Assembly: GCA_963920525.1 (NCBI GenBank)
Contig: OY986435.1
Location: 99,218,115-99,282,114, forward strand
DNA: 64,000 bases
Origin: Dichetophora obliterata
Taxonomy: Eukaryota > Arthropoda > Insecta > Diptera > Sciomyzidae
Reading direction: 5' to 3'
Of this stretch, positions 1 through 11,818 are shown piece by piece. A model generated the notes under the pieces. The model was not told where the DNA came from. It saw nothing but the letters and a program-made list of their open reading frames with translations, and ran no database searches. Both the position numbers and the translations under genes were made by a program. Every line of letters starts with the position of its first letter. Positions within the stretch are counted from its first letter, which is position 1.

Positions 1-1434
1 GCGGAACCTCAACGCTGTCATCCAAAATTGGAGTTTCTGGAATATCATCTCTATTGGCGGGATTGTTGTCAGCGTCGCCATTTAGAAGCTTAGAGAAGTG
101 GTCCCTCCATAACGTCAGTGTACTCTGGACATCTGTCACTAGATTCCCGTTTTCATCCTTGCAGGAAGAGGCCCCGGTTTTAAAACCATCGGCAAGTTGT
201 CTTATTTTTTAAAAAAATTTACGGGCCTCATTCCTGTCACCAAACATCTCAATCTTCTCTTGCTCGCGCTTTTCTGCCTCTCTTTTTTCCGCCTGAAAAT
301 ATGTCTCTCTTCCCTCCTCTTTTCTTTGTATCGCTCCTTAGCAGCGCGCGTTACAACCGACTGCAGGGTGGCTTTGTGAGCGGCGTCTTTCTCTGCAGTG
401 GCGTCGCGACACTCCTGGTCGTACCACTGGTTTCGGCGAGGGCGTTGGTAGCCAATCACCTCTTCAGCAGCCGCACGCATGGAGTTGGAAATGTGTGTCC
501 ACTGCGCGCATATATCATCGATTGGAGGAGTGCTTTGAAGCAGGAGTGAGAGTCGAGTGGCGAAAGCATCGGCTGTCTGTTTCGATTGCAGCTTGTCGAC
601 GTCTAGCTTTCTCTGTGTAGGGTTGCGTGTATTCTTAGCTGCGCACAAACGTGTACGGATCTTGGCTGCAACAAGATAGTGATCCGAGTCAATGTTTGCA
701 CCACGGATCGTGCGTACATCCAATACACTGGAAGAGTGCCTTCCGTCGATCAAAACGTGATCAATTTGATTTTTTAATTTTTGATCAGGGGACATCCAGG
801 TGGCTTTATGAATATTGAGATGCTTGAATCTAGTGCTACTTACGACCATGTTTCGTGCTGCGGCGAAGTCAATCAGCCTCATTCCGTTATCGGAGGTGTT
901 GTCGTGGAGGCTGAACTTTCCGACTGTTGAACCAAAAATATTTTCTTTGCTCACCTTAGCGTTGAAGTCACCAAGCACGATTTTTACGTCGTGACGGGGG
1001 CAGCGCTCGTAAGTATTTTCAAGGCGCTCGTAGAAAATTTCCTTGATCTCATCGTCCTTGTCTTCTGTCGGAGAGTGCGCACATATTAGGTTTATATTTA
1101 AAATGGTCGTTCGTTCACAGGTGTGAATTGCAGGACGTGGGGTCGTAGTCTCTTGCCAACTACAAATCCGCATACAAACTCGTGCTTCTCCGCATGGCCG
1201 CTGTAGTAGATATCACAGGGTGCATGCCGAATGCAACCCTGTCCCTTCCATCGCATTTCTTGGATAGCAGTGATATCAGCTTTGTATCTTTCCAAGACAT
1301 CAGTCAGTTGGATAGAGGCACCAATTAAGGGTTCGGACATTCCAGGTGCATATCCGTAAATCATTATCAGTTTTTCGTTTGCGGAAGTCGTCATCAGATT
1401 TAGGGATCAGTTTTCTGCTATTCTTTTGTGTTTT
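1..1434 (-). mobile_element. RTE/CFDP2-like LINE, copy A (5' part, cut by window edge)
   Basis: Non-LTR retrotransposon on the minus strand, nearly identical over its length to the copy at 51.4-54.4 kb. It covers the start of the single long ORF, the whole apurinic-type endonuclease and the linker into reverse transcriptase. The RT core would lie beyond base 1. The 5' end is placed near 1434, where similarity to the other copy stops just upstream of the shared ATG. Assignment to the RTE/CFDP2 ('craniofacial development protein 2-like') group is from recall of endonuclease wording such as AIQEMRWKGQG and GDFNAKV. The superfamily is secure; the clade is less so. Confidence 0.88.
202..1394 (-). 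pseudogene. LINE endonuclease, frame-broken
   Basis: Endonuclease/exonuclease/phosphatase-fold domain that would nick target DNA for target-primed reverse transcription. The start codon at 1394 begins MTTSANEKLIMIYGYAPG. Recognisable blocks are ITAIQEMRWKGQG (N-terminal, catalytic glutamate), VLGDFNAKV, STRFKHLNIHKATWMSPD, KNQIDHVLID and DSDHYLVAAKIRTR (C-terminal SDH-type motif). The reading frame breaks near 1100-1110, where about 25 bases present in the second copy are missing. It breaks again near 286, where a run of T is one base shorter (six against seven). The protein is therefore split and this copy cannot be active. The trailing frame up to 202 is an out-of-frame read of the linker into RT. 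Confidence 0.82.
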
Positions 1435-2476
1435 CATTGAAATGGGTTTGTACGGGTGGGCTTCAAACCCGATGCACAACCTATTTTAAGCCTAGGGGGC
1501 CCGCCGCTCAGATTAGCCGCCAAACTAACGGTTGTCAGTTTTGACGTTGCCCAGGAAACACCACGTGGAGGCTTGAGTCGACTTAAGGCGATTTCACAAA
1601 GATTATGCTGGCCTCGCCAGGTTGAGACAGTCAGACATGTTACATCGTTAAGGTTCGCCCCCCCCAGATTCCTTAATTTAATTTCTTAAATAAATACTAG
1701 CAGTTACCCGCGGATTTGTCCGCAGTAGGTTCGAGTCATTTCAGCATTTATATTTTTGGAAAGGAGCAAGAAAGAACGAAAAGCTAAAAATTGTAAAAAT
1801 AGTAAGTAGCTCATAAATAAATGTGTACTATAAAATATTAAAATATAAATAAGCAAATTATTTTTGAAGGTCTTTCTTTTTCATAAAAACAAAAGTAATT
1901 TTGTCCAAAATGTTATGAAGGTGTTTGATTTTCTCGGTTGGCTCTTAAATTTCGATAACGTTAAGTATATATGTCTACCTATATTCGGTTATTCGCATTT
2001 TTCTTTAATTGAATTGAAGAAAAAAATATTTAATATTTGCAGTCATTCAGCTCATGTAGTCAGTGTTTCCAAATAACCAACGTTAATCCTTCTTTCAATG
2101 TGATCGCTGCAATAATTCCTACGCGATAAAATTATAAAAAATCATAGATTATTGACACAAATTTCTATTGATTGGTTTTTTCAATTAGCTATTATTTCAA
2201 TTCACTTACAAAAAATTTAGCATATAAAAAACAAAAACGAAACAAAAATGGCACAAAATCGGCTAAATGGTTTAGCCCTATCAAATATTCACAAAGAAAT
2301 TGATATTAATCCAGAGGAAATCGCTAAAATTTTTTGTAAATTAAAAAAATCGACGTATGAGTAACGTGAATTGAGATGTTGAAGATCCATAAGCTTCCAT
2401 AAAATAACTTTATTTTATACAAATAGCAAATAGCTGCATAAAGACAGTTTTAAAAAAAATAAAAATAAAATAAGCA
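1435..2476. other. No gene seen; GC-richer stub then AT-rich DNA
   Basis: The first 250 bases (about 1440-1690) are clearly richer in G and C than what follows and hold a 77-codon open frame I do not recognise. It may be a fragment of another repeat. The rest is AT-rich with no coding pattern, splice-linked ORFs or RNA gene that I can support. Confidence 0.5.
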
Positions 2477-3382
2477 TTTAAGTGCGTGAAGATAAATTCG
2501 TCAATCCGACGCTAACTTAGCGAAGACTCAAACCAATACTTTTGATCCGCAAAAAGTTTAATTCGTACTTTTTGCTAAGTGCGAATTTAATTTTGGGAGG
2601 AAATTTCCTCCGATTAAATTCCGAATTAAATTCGTTCTTTTTGCACGGTACGAATTTAACTTTTGGGAGGAAATTAAACTCGTTCTTTTTGCAAAGTACG
2701 AATTTAACTTGTGGAAGGAACTTAAATTCGTTTTATATGCAAATTACGAGTTTAACTTTTGAATCGAGTTTAGCTTTTGGGACAATTTTGAGTGCACAAT
2801 TAAGACTTTTGCCATATATATTTTTTAAAAAGTAGTGAAACTGGCGTTCATGGTACTAAGTTTCAATGCAAAAATTCTCAAAATTTTAGCGAAGAATGTT
2901 TTTGAAATGCATATCATTGGGCAGGTGATTAAACCACCTTTATAACGATATATTTGCATTTTTGTACTAAAACTTAGTACCATGAACGCCAGTTTCACTA
3001 CTTTTTTAAAAAAAAATATGGCAAAAGTCTTAATTGTGCACTCAAAATTGTGCCAGAAGCTAAACTCGATTCAAAAGTTAAACTCGTAATTTGCATATAA
3101 AACGAATTTAAGTTCCTCCCACAAGTTAAATTCGTACTTTGCAAAAATAACGAATTTAGTTTCCTCCCAAAAGTTGAATTAGTACTGTGCAAAAAGAACG
3201 AATTTAATTTCCTTCCAAAAGTTAAATTCGTGCTGTGCAAAAAGAACAAAGGAAATTTCCTCTCAAAATTAAATTCGTACTTAGCAACAAGTACGAATTT
3301 AAGTTTTTGCGGATCAAAAGTATTGGTTTGAGTCTTCGCTAAGTTAGCGTCGGATTGTCGAATTTATCTTCACTCACTTAAA
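2477..3382. mobile_element. Foldback-type element with internally repeated arms
   Basis: Two inverted arms of about 390-410 bases (2477-2864 and 2970-3382) surround a loop of about 105 bases. The outer ends pair as TTTAAGTGCGTGAAGATAAA against TTTAAGTGAGTGAAGATAAA read from the right. The inner ends pair as AGTGAAACTGGCGTTCATGG on the left with its reverse complement at about 2980-3000. Each arm contains about four diverged tandem copies of a unit of roughly 50-60 bases built on TACGAATTTAACTTTTGGGA and TTCGTTCTTTTTGCA. Long inverted repeats made of short direct repeats are the hallmark of foldback elements, several of which belong to the P superfamily. No ORF of note lies inside, and I see no clear target duplication. 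Confidence 0.75.
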
Positions 3383-4421
3383 GAATTTTAAGTTAAATAA
3401 AATCATTAGCTACTTCTTTTCTTTCAATTCTTACAAATTATATAAATTTTAAACTTTTGATATGCTTTTGAATTATATTCTCATGATATTTAAAACATAA
3501 ATATAATTTATAAAAATAAGTTTACTATGTAATACATCAATAAACACAATGAATTAAAAAAAAACTAATTAGCTTATTTAGCCCCCCCACGAGCAATTTC
3601 TAGATCCGCCACTGTTACTTGCCCCATTAAATGACTCATTTCATTTAGACCTTCTTCTTGTATGTAAAGATCGTCTTTTCCAAATGATTTTTTGCAAGGA
3701 ATATTTATTGACGTAGATAACCTAGAGTTAAAAAGTCAAACCAATCATTCACTAACTGAATGAAGTCAGCTGTGTTCAGCGCATTATAAACAGGGGGTCA
3801 ATTCACGTTTTGCGTTAAAGTGAAGTGAAAAAAGCTTTTCACAATAGTTTTCATTTAACGATTTCACTTTTTCACTTCACTGCACTAAAACGCGATTTTT
3901 GTTCGCCTAATGGAAAGTAGGTGCTGAATAAATAGCATTTCAGAGTTGCTGAATGTCTATTAAACAAAACTTTTATGAAAACTAATTGTAAACAACGTAT
4001 TAGATGGTAGAAAACATTTACAAAAATTACTTTATCATAAATTTACCTTCAATTACAAAGAGTATATTGGCAATATAAAAGGTAATAATTAATTTTGAAT
4101 TGCTTCAACAGGCATTTTATTGATTTATGTAGAGAAACCCAAGGATTTTAAGGAGAAGACTTCGACTTATATCGCTTTCCCAAAGCCATAAACTTGATTG
4201 AGAAAGTAAAACTATATAATAAAAATAAACAATAAAAAAAAAAATATGAATTTTGCATAAATAAATATAACCAACATAACGTTTTCGGTAGCATAAAATA
4301 GCCAAAACTAATATAGCAAGTCGTGTTGCATACGCGTTAACTTTGTTTTCATTTCAGCAAAAAAATAAACAGCTGTTGCCCTTTTAACACACAACGGGAA
4401 TCGCATTTTCCGTGTAAAGCC
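3383..4421. other. Intergenic, AT-rich; one imperfect palindrome
   Basis: No coding region recognised. Around 3808-3897 an imperfect palindrome pairs GCGTTAAAGTGAAGTGAAAA with the inverted complement TTTTTCACTTCACTGCACT. It may be a worn small element. The remainder shows nothing I can name. Confidence 0.4.
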
Positions 4422-4423
4422 TA

Positions 4424-5153
4424 GTACTCTATTCGGTTGCGTTAAATTTCGCTGGCAACATCTATTTACTTGTTGCGTGAAAATTTTTAAAGGTAATATT
4501 TTGTTGCGAACAATTAGTTGACGTTCTGCTGAAAAATGTTGACACAAAAAAAAAATCACACAATCACGTCAGTTCTTTGATTTTTATATTTTTATAAATA
4601 TATATAAAAAATCTAAAAACCTTCTAGAATGGATATGCACGCGGATAATATTATTTGCTTTGCAGCTGGACAAATTGCGAACTTATTGCTGCAAGCTGCA
4701 GAGATTTGCAAGCGCCCACACCGAGATAATGTGCACCCATATTTGCATATTAGATTTAGTCGCTTTATGGAACATAGCAACCTCTTTTTTTCCTCATCAC
4801 TGAGCTGGCCCTTCCTTTTTTTGATAAAATGTATGTCCACTGCAATATTTAATTGGAGAAATTTTAAAAATAACACAAAAATTATAAATCAAATTAGAAA
4901 CTTACTTTATTCTTTTGTTTGCACTTATTTTTGAATTAAAACTGACATTTTTTGACAACTGTCACTTTTCGCTCCAAAATAAATAGGCAGTCCCATTAAA
5001 TTGTCGTGAAAAAATGTTGCTCATAAACATGTTGCGACAAATTTTCACAGCGGAACAGAGTACTTCTCTGGCGAACATGTTGTGAAAATTTCTACGCTTG
5101 TTTCGCAGCTTTAATTTTTTATATAGAGATTTGAGTGAAACTGAACAGAGTAC
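4424..5153. mobile_element. Candidate inverted-repeat element with small ORF
   Basis: GTACTCTATTC at 4424 is matched in inverse orientation by GAACAGAGTAC ending at 5153, with TA on the outer side of both ends (4422-4423, 5154-5155). A second, longer inverted match to the left end ends at about 5067, so the right end is ambiguous. Inside, an unrecognised 101-codon ORF (4629-4934, plus) starts MDMHADNIICF. Its HPYLHIRFSRF stretch faintly recalls the N-terminus of PIF/Harbinger transposases, but that is too weak to call. Taken as a worn DNA transposon. Confidence 0.35.
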
Positions 5154-5261
5154 TATGCTTAAAGCTGAAAACACTTTTCTTATGACGATAACGCAGAACG
5201 AGAATTGCCCACAGGATTGCCTATTTGATAGCAACGTCTTATTGCGTTAGCAGTGGTGTTA

Positions 5262-5688
5262 AGGCTTGATTACCCAAGCGTAACGTGAGGTGGCGCAGCG
5301 GGATGTAGCGTAGTGCGACGTTGACTTGAGGATAAGCGATTACCGAAATTGTAATCCAACGTAGTGCAGGCGCCGTAGTGCAGGACACTCATTTTATTCT
5401 AGTTGGCTTATTTACTTCTCCTCGTCAACAAAAGATTGCATCCTTTCTTATATAGTATCAAAATTTACAAAAATGTGAAGTTAAACAAATTTTTTCGCTT
5501 GTAACACAGCTGTCGAACTGGTAAAAATCGTAACGTTGCGTAGAAATCTATTTTCTACAGACTTCTACGCTGCGTCACGCCACGTTACGATTTCGGTAAC
5601 GACTTGTACACATTTATCATTAAACAGATTTTAGCTTGACAATTGGCAACGTCGCGCTACGTTACCTTACGCTTGGGTAATCCAGCCT
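5262..5688. mobile_element. MITE with 3-bp TTA duplication (PIF/Harbinger type)
   Basis: The left end AGGCTTGATTACCCAAGCG is matched at the right by the inverse of AGGCTGGATTACCCAAGCG, one difference in the shared core. Both ends continue imperfectly inward for 50 bases or more. TTA flanks both sides (5259-5261 and 5689-5691). A 3-bp TTA/TAA duplication is characteristic of the PIF/Harbinger group, so this is read as a non-autonomous member. It contains no ORF. Confidence 0.7.
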
Positions 5689-5940
5689 TTAGACAATAGT
5701 TGTGCTGCTAACTTCACTTTGTGTCGACCTATAAGACGAATGAAAATATCAGTTGCATATTTTCGGGTACAGTGGATATTTAAGGGTTAAGAGGGGAACC
5801 CTTTAGACGCTCATAAAATTATTCTTTTTTTAACAGTTTTTTTATAAAAGTTTTATAAAAGTGTTAAAATAATTGGATAATTTTTAAGTTTTAACAACAT
5901 TTTACCTGAATTTTGAAATATATACAAACATATTTTTATT

Positions 5941-6360
5941 TTACTTAATGGCGGCTCAGTGAACTCTTTCATCCGGTGTATCTGACAAAAACTGCTCGTG
6001 CTGTAACTTTAAAAGTTATCGATCGATTTTGCTGAAATTGTGTGTAGCTTTTCAAAATATCACTATCGATAGGACAAAATCTAAGCTTTTAAAGATGTTG
6101 TATAGGTAAACTACTTTTTGAGGATAAAAAAATGTCCAAAAAATAGTATAAAATATGAATTTAAAAGCGTAAACAATTTTTAATTTAATACTTTTTTATC
6201 ATTTTATAGGTTTATCCTACGCGTGCATGTATTGGGAAAATAAAACATGTTTTTTTTTTGTTTTTTCTGATCAATAGAAATAATTTGACAGCTTCAGCAC
6301 TTTTGGAGCTCACGCCAGAGACGCCCGGTGAAAAAGTTCACTGAGCCGTCATTTAGTAAA
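5941..6360. mobile_element. MITE, about 420 bp
   Basis: Terminal inverted repeats pair GGCGGCTCAGTGAACTCTTT near 5950 with the complement of GACGGCTCAGTGAACTTTTT near 6350. The imperfect pairing extends to about 30 bases with the adjoining CCGGTG/CCGGGCG. The interior is AT-rich and non-coding. Superfamily is not assigned, because the precise ends and the target duplication are blurred by flanking T-runs. Confidence 0.6.
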
Positions 6361-6760
6361 AAAAAGTTTTTAGATTTTTCAAAATAAAAATTATGTTAAA
6401 ACTTCAAAATGATCCATTTATTTTATCACCTTTAAAAACACTTCAAAAATAACAAATTTTTTCCTTAAGTCCTGAACACATTACAAAAATGTTCCCCTTT
6501 GTGTTTACAGGGTGTTCGAACCAGGATTTGTCAATTATTTTTACATTAGTTAAATATTTATGTTTACCATGCAAATTATAAATTTAAGTATCTAACTTAC
6601 TTATTGAAATCCCAATTTCTCTCCATAAAGTTTGATTTTATGGGCCTAAATCGGAAACCATGGCCACAACTGGACACCCTGCTTCAGATAAAGCCGAAAT
6701 CAGTTAAAATAAAATAGTTTTTGACATGTTGTAATCAAATCCATTCAAAATTGGCCATTT
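6361..6760. other. AT-rich spacer
   Basis: No gene recognised. It lies on the downstream side of the P-like transposase remnant on the minus strand and could hold its decayed C-terminal exons, but no motif is readable. Confidence 0.4.
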
Positions 6761-7848
6761 TCAAGATGATTTTAAGCTACGAACCATAGCCACTTGAACA
6801 TAGTTGGTAGGTGGTCTTACGAGGTCTATAGATGGATTGTGCTCAAATGTAGACATTACCTTCATCTCGTCAAACAAAAGCACATATAGTATATCTTCTT
6901 CTGAAAGGTTGCTACATTTCATTGCATCGAGTGAAAAGCGCAGAATTCCTTCCTCCAACTTAATTATTTGAACCCATTTTTTCAAAGTCTTTACACAAGG
7001 ATATAGAAAACCTTTTTCGTAAAAGTCTTCATATGCCCTAGGCCCAGCAGCATGCAAAACTATAGAGGAAGATATGTCCCCCCAGCACCAATATATTTTT
7101 TGTTCTGATATTCTAATATTCGTATTTGACCCTTAGTGAAAATTGTATTAAGGTTTTCCTCTATGCCACTGAGATTTTTGCTTTCGATTTTCTATTTCCG
7201 CGTCCAATAATTGAATCCTTTGTTGAAGAAAATTTACTTTTTCTTCAAGTTCCTCAACTGATTTGAAAACTAGTTGAAATCACTAGAAATAAAGTGTTAT
7301 AAAAATAAAATTAAAACTTGTATCAAATATTAACCCATTTACATCTTAATACGCGGCATAAAATTTTTAACGTTAGATCAAGCTTTAGGTATATTGAAAA
7401 AGTTTTATTTTCAACTTACTCAGTTTGTGTGCTACAGTCAGTACGCATATGTATTTCAGTTGTTTTTTTCAACACAGTACTTATTAGTAACGTGCATTTG
7501 AAAATTCTCCTCCATCCGTACCGAACGACAGACATGCAACGACGGTATTGCATTCGGCATCAAGCGTGGTTTTTTGCAGCACGGATCACTTTGCATAAAA
7601 TGACTGATGTGCAACGACGGCACTGCATTCGGCATCAAACGTTCTTTATTGTTGCACGGATTATGCGGAGCAAAAATAAAATTGTTTTTAGAAAAGTGCT
7701 TTTCACACACTTTTTCTGTGGTTTTGAAGATTATGCCACAACACTGAACCCACTTTTGTCTTTTATTTTCGTATTTTTGCACTTTAAAAAAACTTAAATT
7801 TTCATTGCTCCATGTCTTATGGCAAATGGCGCATGTTCTTTTTAACAC
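6761..7848 (-). pseudogene. THAP/P-element-type transposase remnant
   Basis: On the minus strand, 7848 to about 7570 encodes a THAP zinc-finger DNA-binding domain: C-x2-C at the start (CAICHKTW), an internal W, then C-x2-H (VCEKHF) and the closing AVP-type box (PNAVPSL). About 7270-7160 encodes a leucine-rich coiled coil (VEELEEKVNFLQQRIQLL), usual as the dimerisation zipper of these proteins. From about 7090 to 6761 comes the start of the RNase-H-like catalytic part, with AGPRAYEDF, LKKWVQIIK, the LLFDEMKV block holding the first catalytic aspartate, and NYVQVAMVRSL. These match THAP9/P-element transposase wording. The pieces are in different frames with stops between them, and the C-terminal half is missing. 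Some breaks may be introns, but with no complete catalytic triad this is treated as dead. Confidence 0.82.
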
Positions 7849-8760
7849 AATTATAAAATAGAAAATTACTAATGTAAATATTAATTTAAAAAAACAATCA
7901 AAAACACAAGAGCGTGACTGTTTGAAACAATGAACTTAGAGCAAATGACCCAATCTACCTTATTACATCAGCAAATTCTAGGACGCTGCTTCAAAATTTG
8001 CTTAAAAATAAAAACTTGTACTTCCCCGTTTTCCACTTTAGTATAAAGAACAATATTTAACAGATTCCGCTCTCAGTGCGCATAAATGTGCAGCCTACAT
8101 CACATGTGAAAATACATGCACACAAACATGGCCCAGTAGTTCGTGGTATCATTGACGAACTATTCGTGATGATTTCTTAAAGGAAGTTTCTGCATGAGCT
8201 GATGACTTTAAAAAAAATTCATACAAAATACAATGCAAAGCAGCGGTTGTCAGCGCCTAACTTTTTAAACTCTATTACAACAACTTCAAGTTTCTCAGTA
8301 CAAATCTTTTTAATAACTTTATTTTTATTTAGCTGGATAATATCTCAATAATATCTATATTTTTACCATATCTATGCATATAATACATCTTGAAGTTATT
8401 TCTAAAAGATTTTTTCAATTGTTTTTGTTTTATTTAATAGTTCATGTATACGTTTTTTCTCAATGCAAATGTTTTAAATATCTTTATTTTTATTAAGCTG
8501 AAATTAAAAATAAAATTTTTTTTTCAAATATTTTATAAATAAAACTTGAATTTTCTATGAACTATTTTATGGTATGAATTTTAATAAATTTTTTGAAAAG
8601 AAGCCAACATGTTTTCGTCAATACTATTATTAATTATATTAATAAATTAAATAAATAGATTAATACAAAACGAAAAAAGTGATAAATAGACCACTAAATA
8701 GCGAACTAAATTTTGATTCAATTTCACTTCCACTCGAAAATGGAATGCATAACATACATG
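7849..8760. other. Intergenic AT-rich, nothing recognised
   Basis: Upstream side of the THAP gene remnant. No promoter motif, paired terminal repeat or coding pattern that I can support. Confidence 0.4.
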
Positions 8761-9140
8761 TCGGTCGTCAATTCGTTGACGAAATTGACTACATTTTTTC
8801 TATTTTTCGTCAACGAAACTTACTCAACATTTCGATATTGTTTTCGTGCACTATAAATCCCAACGTTTTGTGTATCATTCGTTTATGAAATTTCGGCAAA
8901 ATTCCGCTATGGTTCTTTGACGAAACTTCTTCAACGTTTCGGCATAACATTCTTTCACGAATTTAATTACACTTTGCGATTTTAATTCCTTGATTTTCTT
9001 TATATTACTGTCTACTTTTCGTTAACGAAACTTCCTCGATATTTCGATTTTGGGTTGTGCATGATAGCTCCCGACGTTTCTGCATTGCGTCTTGCACGAA
9101 TTTGGGACATTTATATAAAATTTTCGTCAATGAAATGTAT
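8761..9140. repeat. Diverged tandem repeats with CGTCAACGAAACTT core
   Basis: A motif close to CGTCAACGAAACTTACTCAA followed by ATTTCG recurs with variation at about 8780-8840, 8915-8945, 9015-9045 and 9125-9140. Between copies are related GACGTTTCTGC/CAACGTTTTG segments. The units are roughly 80-120 bases long and heavily diverged, as in an old minisatellite. Confidence 0.45.
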
Positions 9141-9409
9141 GGCCAAATCAGCATGTTTCGCCAAGAATCAAAAAAAATCGTACATGATTCATTTTAGATT
9201 TCTACAAGACTGGAACTACTGGGCACAACAAACAAAAATACCCAGTTTAGTACAATTATTTAGAAAGTATGAAGCTGAGAATATTGTCTGATCCAAAGAA
9301 GTTTTAGGGTTTTATAAACACAAAGAAGAAATCTGACGGATTCCCATCGTCATATAAAACTCCTCATGGATTTACTGACGATCCCGTCATAATTTAACTG
9401 TGTGCCAAT

Positions 9410-10085
9410 CTCTTCAGAGAGTCATTCTGTTCGGACTCCTTTAATCCTGATGAAGAGTATTTTGAATATATGAACTCAGCACCCAGGGTTGTGTTGGACC
9501 CTATATATTTTAATTCAGAGGATATTTTAAAGTATATTGGATCGACCGAAGAAGATTTCAATGCTGGACCTGACGGAATTCCTGCCGTAGTGTAAACGCA
9601 ATGTGGTTCTCTTCTTAGTCCTCCACTGTCCATGTTATTCAACAAATTAACTAAGAAATATAATTTTCTATTTTTTTGGAAAAAATCTTTTTTAAATCCT
9701 ATTTATAAAAGAGGTTGTATTAATGATATAAACAACTACAGGCATATCGCTAAACTCTTGTCGATTCTAAAACTTTTTGAGCGCCTCGTGTATGATCGTG
9801 TGAGGTTTCATTGTGGGACGGTCATAACAACTCGTCAGCATGGATTTGTTACTGGCAAATCCACTGTGTCTAATCTCCTCGATTTTGAAACATTTTGCTT
9901 AAATTTAGTTTATTCAGGTAACCAGGTCGATTGTATTTACACTGATTTTAGTGAAGCATTTGATAAACTACCACATAAATTAATTACATTTAAACCAACG
10001 TCAATGGGTTTTCCACAATTTTTTGTAAGCTGCGTTCAATCGTATCTGACCGAGCGATCTTATCAAATACCGCCAGCACCGTCAA
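9410..10085 (+). pseudogene. Non-LTR reverse transcriptase fragment
   Basis: Plus-strand remnant of a LINE RT, N-terminal palm and fingers. The first readable block is DFNAGPDGIPAVV (about 9555-9592). After a frame break comes NPIYKRGCINDINNYRHIAKL (about 9696-9755), then QHGFVTGKSTVSNL, VDCIYTDFSEAFDKLPHKL (first catalytic aspartate region) and FFVSCVQSYLTERSYQI, where homology stops near 10070. The YxDD block is absent. The wording is nearest to the CR1/Jockey assemblage, which I cannot narrow. The surrounding endonuclease and C-terminus are not visible. Confidence 0.75.
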
Positions 10086-10129
10086 AATACTCCAGATTCG
10101 ATACTTCAAATTCGATAAAAAATACTTCA

Positions 10130-10432
10130 GACCGAAATCAGCGACCCCAAACACTGATAAATGATGTTAAAAACTCTTAAAAATACATATTATTAGGTGG
10201 CAACCCTATTATTTCAAAATTTCATACTTTTGAAATTCTGACCACGGATTCGAATTCAGCGACCCATTTTTTCCTCAGTGTTTTACGCCAGTCGTAAAAA
10301 CAAAAAAATTTGGTGGCAATCCTATTAACCATATTGAATTTTAAATCTGACTTCAGATTCGAAATCAGCGATCCCCAACACTGATAAATCATGTTTAAAA
10401 CTATTAAAAGTACATATTATTAGGTGGCAACT
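10130..10432 (+). repeat. Direct repeat pair, about 85 bp
   Basis: Bases 10130-10212 and 10350-10432 share AATCAGCGACCCCAAACACTG / AATCAGCGATCCCCAACACTG followed by GATAAAT(G/C)ATGTT and ACATATTATTAGGTGGCAAC. They lie about 220 bases apart in direct orientation and are non-coding. Confidence 0.6.
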
Positions 10433-10444
10433 TATTGCATGTTT

Positions 10445-10680
10445 AAAATAAGATCATTTCGTAGGGCTGTCGTAGCACTACACAGCCTAACAAATTCCTT
10501 ATTGTACTATTGCTTTTGCTGTGCTGCCACACATAGAAAAAGCAAAATGAAATGAAAAGAAATAAGCTCATTTTGTAAGGCTGTCGTAGCACTACACAGC
10601 TTAACAATTTCCATTTTGCGCTATTTCTTTTGCTTTGCTTTTGAGGAAATACACAGCAAAGCGAAATGAGCAGTTATATT
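10445..10680 (+). repeat. Tandem duplication, about 120-bp unit
   Basis: Two adjacent copies carry GCTGTCGTAGCACTACACAG (10467 and 10584) with matching flanks, namely the TCATTT-GTA-GG entry and the TTGCTTTTGC/TTTTGCTTTGC exit. A third, looser stretch with GCAAAGCGAAA follows to about 10760. Non-coding. Confidence 0.6.
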
Positions 10681-10760
10681 TTGAAGATAGGGCAACTGCT
10701 TTAGCTATTGCTGTTTGATTCACACACAGCACTGCAAAGCGAAAGCGAAAGCAAAAGCAA

Positions 10761-11818
10761 TTACATTTTTTTTTAGTTTTTAAACCCTGTTTTTTGAAAT
10801 AAACATATAGCGAAAAGCAAATAAAAACTAAAAAATTACATTATTATTTTATTTTATTACAAGTTACATTAATTTTAAATTAATTTTGTAAATGTTTTCA
10901 GTTATAATTATGGAAATTAATTTATGAAATTATCGGTTTATGATATCTAAAATAGAAAACGTACCTATATTAAAGATGTAATGTCATCGATATATCTAGC
11001 AAATACTGCATCAATAGTTGTCCTTAATCGTGTTGTACAAATAGTTGGATAACAGTTCACACACGAAAAAATTGAACAAGCTTTTTAGATACCTTCCGAT
11101 GTCATGCCTGAGTTAATTAGTTCCTATTATATGTTCAACGTATATGTTGCTAAAGCACTAAAATAATGTCAAAAAATTATTACAGTTTGATGTGCCTTTT
11201 ATGCATGTGTATACTTTCAGGCTGAACATTTTTCAGGACAGTATATGTTGTAAAAGCGCTCTAATAATATGTATTAAGATTGTGATCTGGTGCAACATAG
11301 CTGCAATTAATAGATACCTTATATGAAATAAACTAACCTACGGGACAAACAGTTTTGGATCAGTGGTTAGCGTGCAAAAATATTAATCGAAGGGGTACGA
11401 GTTCAATTCTCACTGCATACAAAGAAATATTTTTAATATTATATTCTCTTGTTGTATCTTTGCTTGTGTACAAAAAAACGTGACGAGACTCGAAATTTTT
11501 TCATAACAAAAATTTTTCGTGAAAGAAAGAAAGGAACGTTACAAAATATATACTGGTGAGTGCCAGTAATTAGACAAAAAAATAAATTATAGACCAAAAT
11601 CATCAAAGTGCATTTTTTTGCGGCAAAGTTATTTATAACTTCGTTAATGAAATACAGTAAAAATGTGTACAAAAATTATATTAAGTAGTAGCTACAATTG
11701 TTGTAATCTGATAAATTATTATAAATAGTTCAATCCGAGGGTGAAATATTCGAGGGTGTAATAGTTCAATCAAATCCGAGCCACTCGATTTATTAGATCA
11801 AGTGCATAAGATACACAT
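10761..11818. other. AT-rich spacer
   Basis: Homopolymer-rich DNA with short ORFs lacking any recognisable pattern. Nothing further supported. Confidence 0.4.

Noticed and set aside
301..549. Plus-strand ORF, with its twin at 53211-53459
   Set aside because: Antisense shadow of the LINE endonuclease-RT linker; conserved only because the two LINE copies are.
1440..1690. Possible rRNA-like or host exon in the GC-richer stub
   Set aside because: No recognisable rRNA core sequence and no splice-consistent coding; left unassigned.
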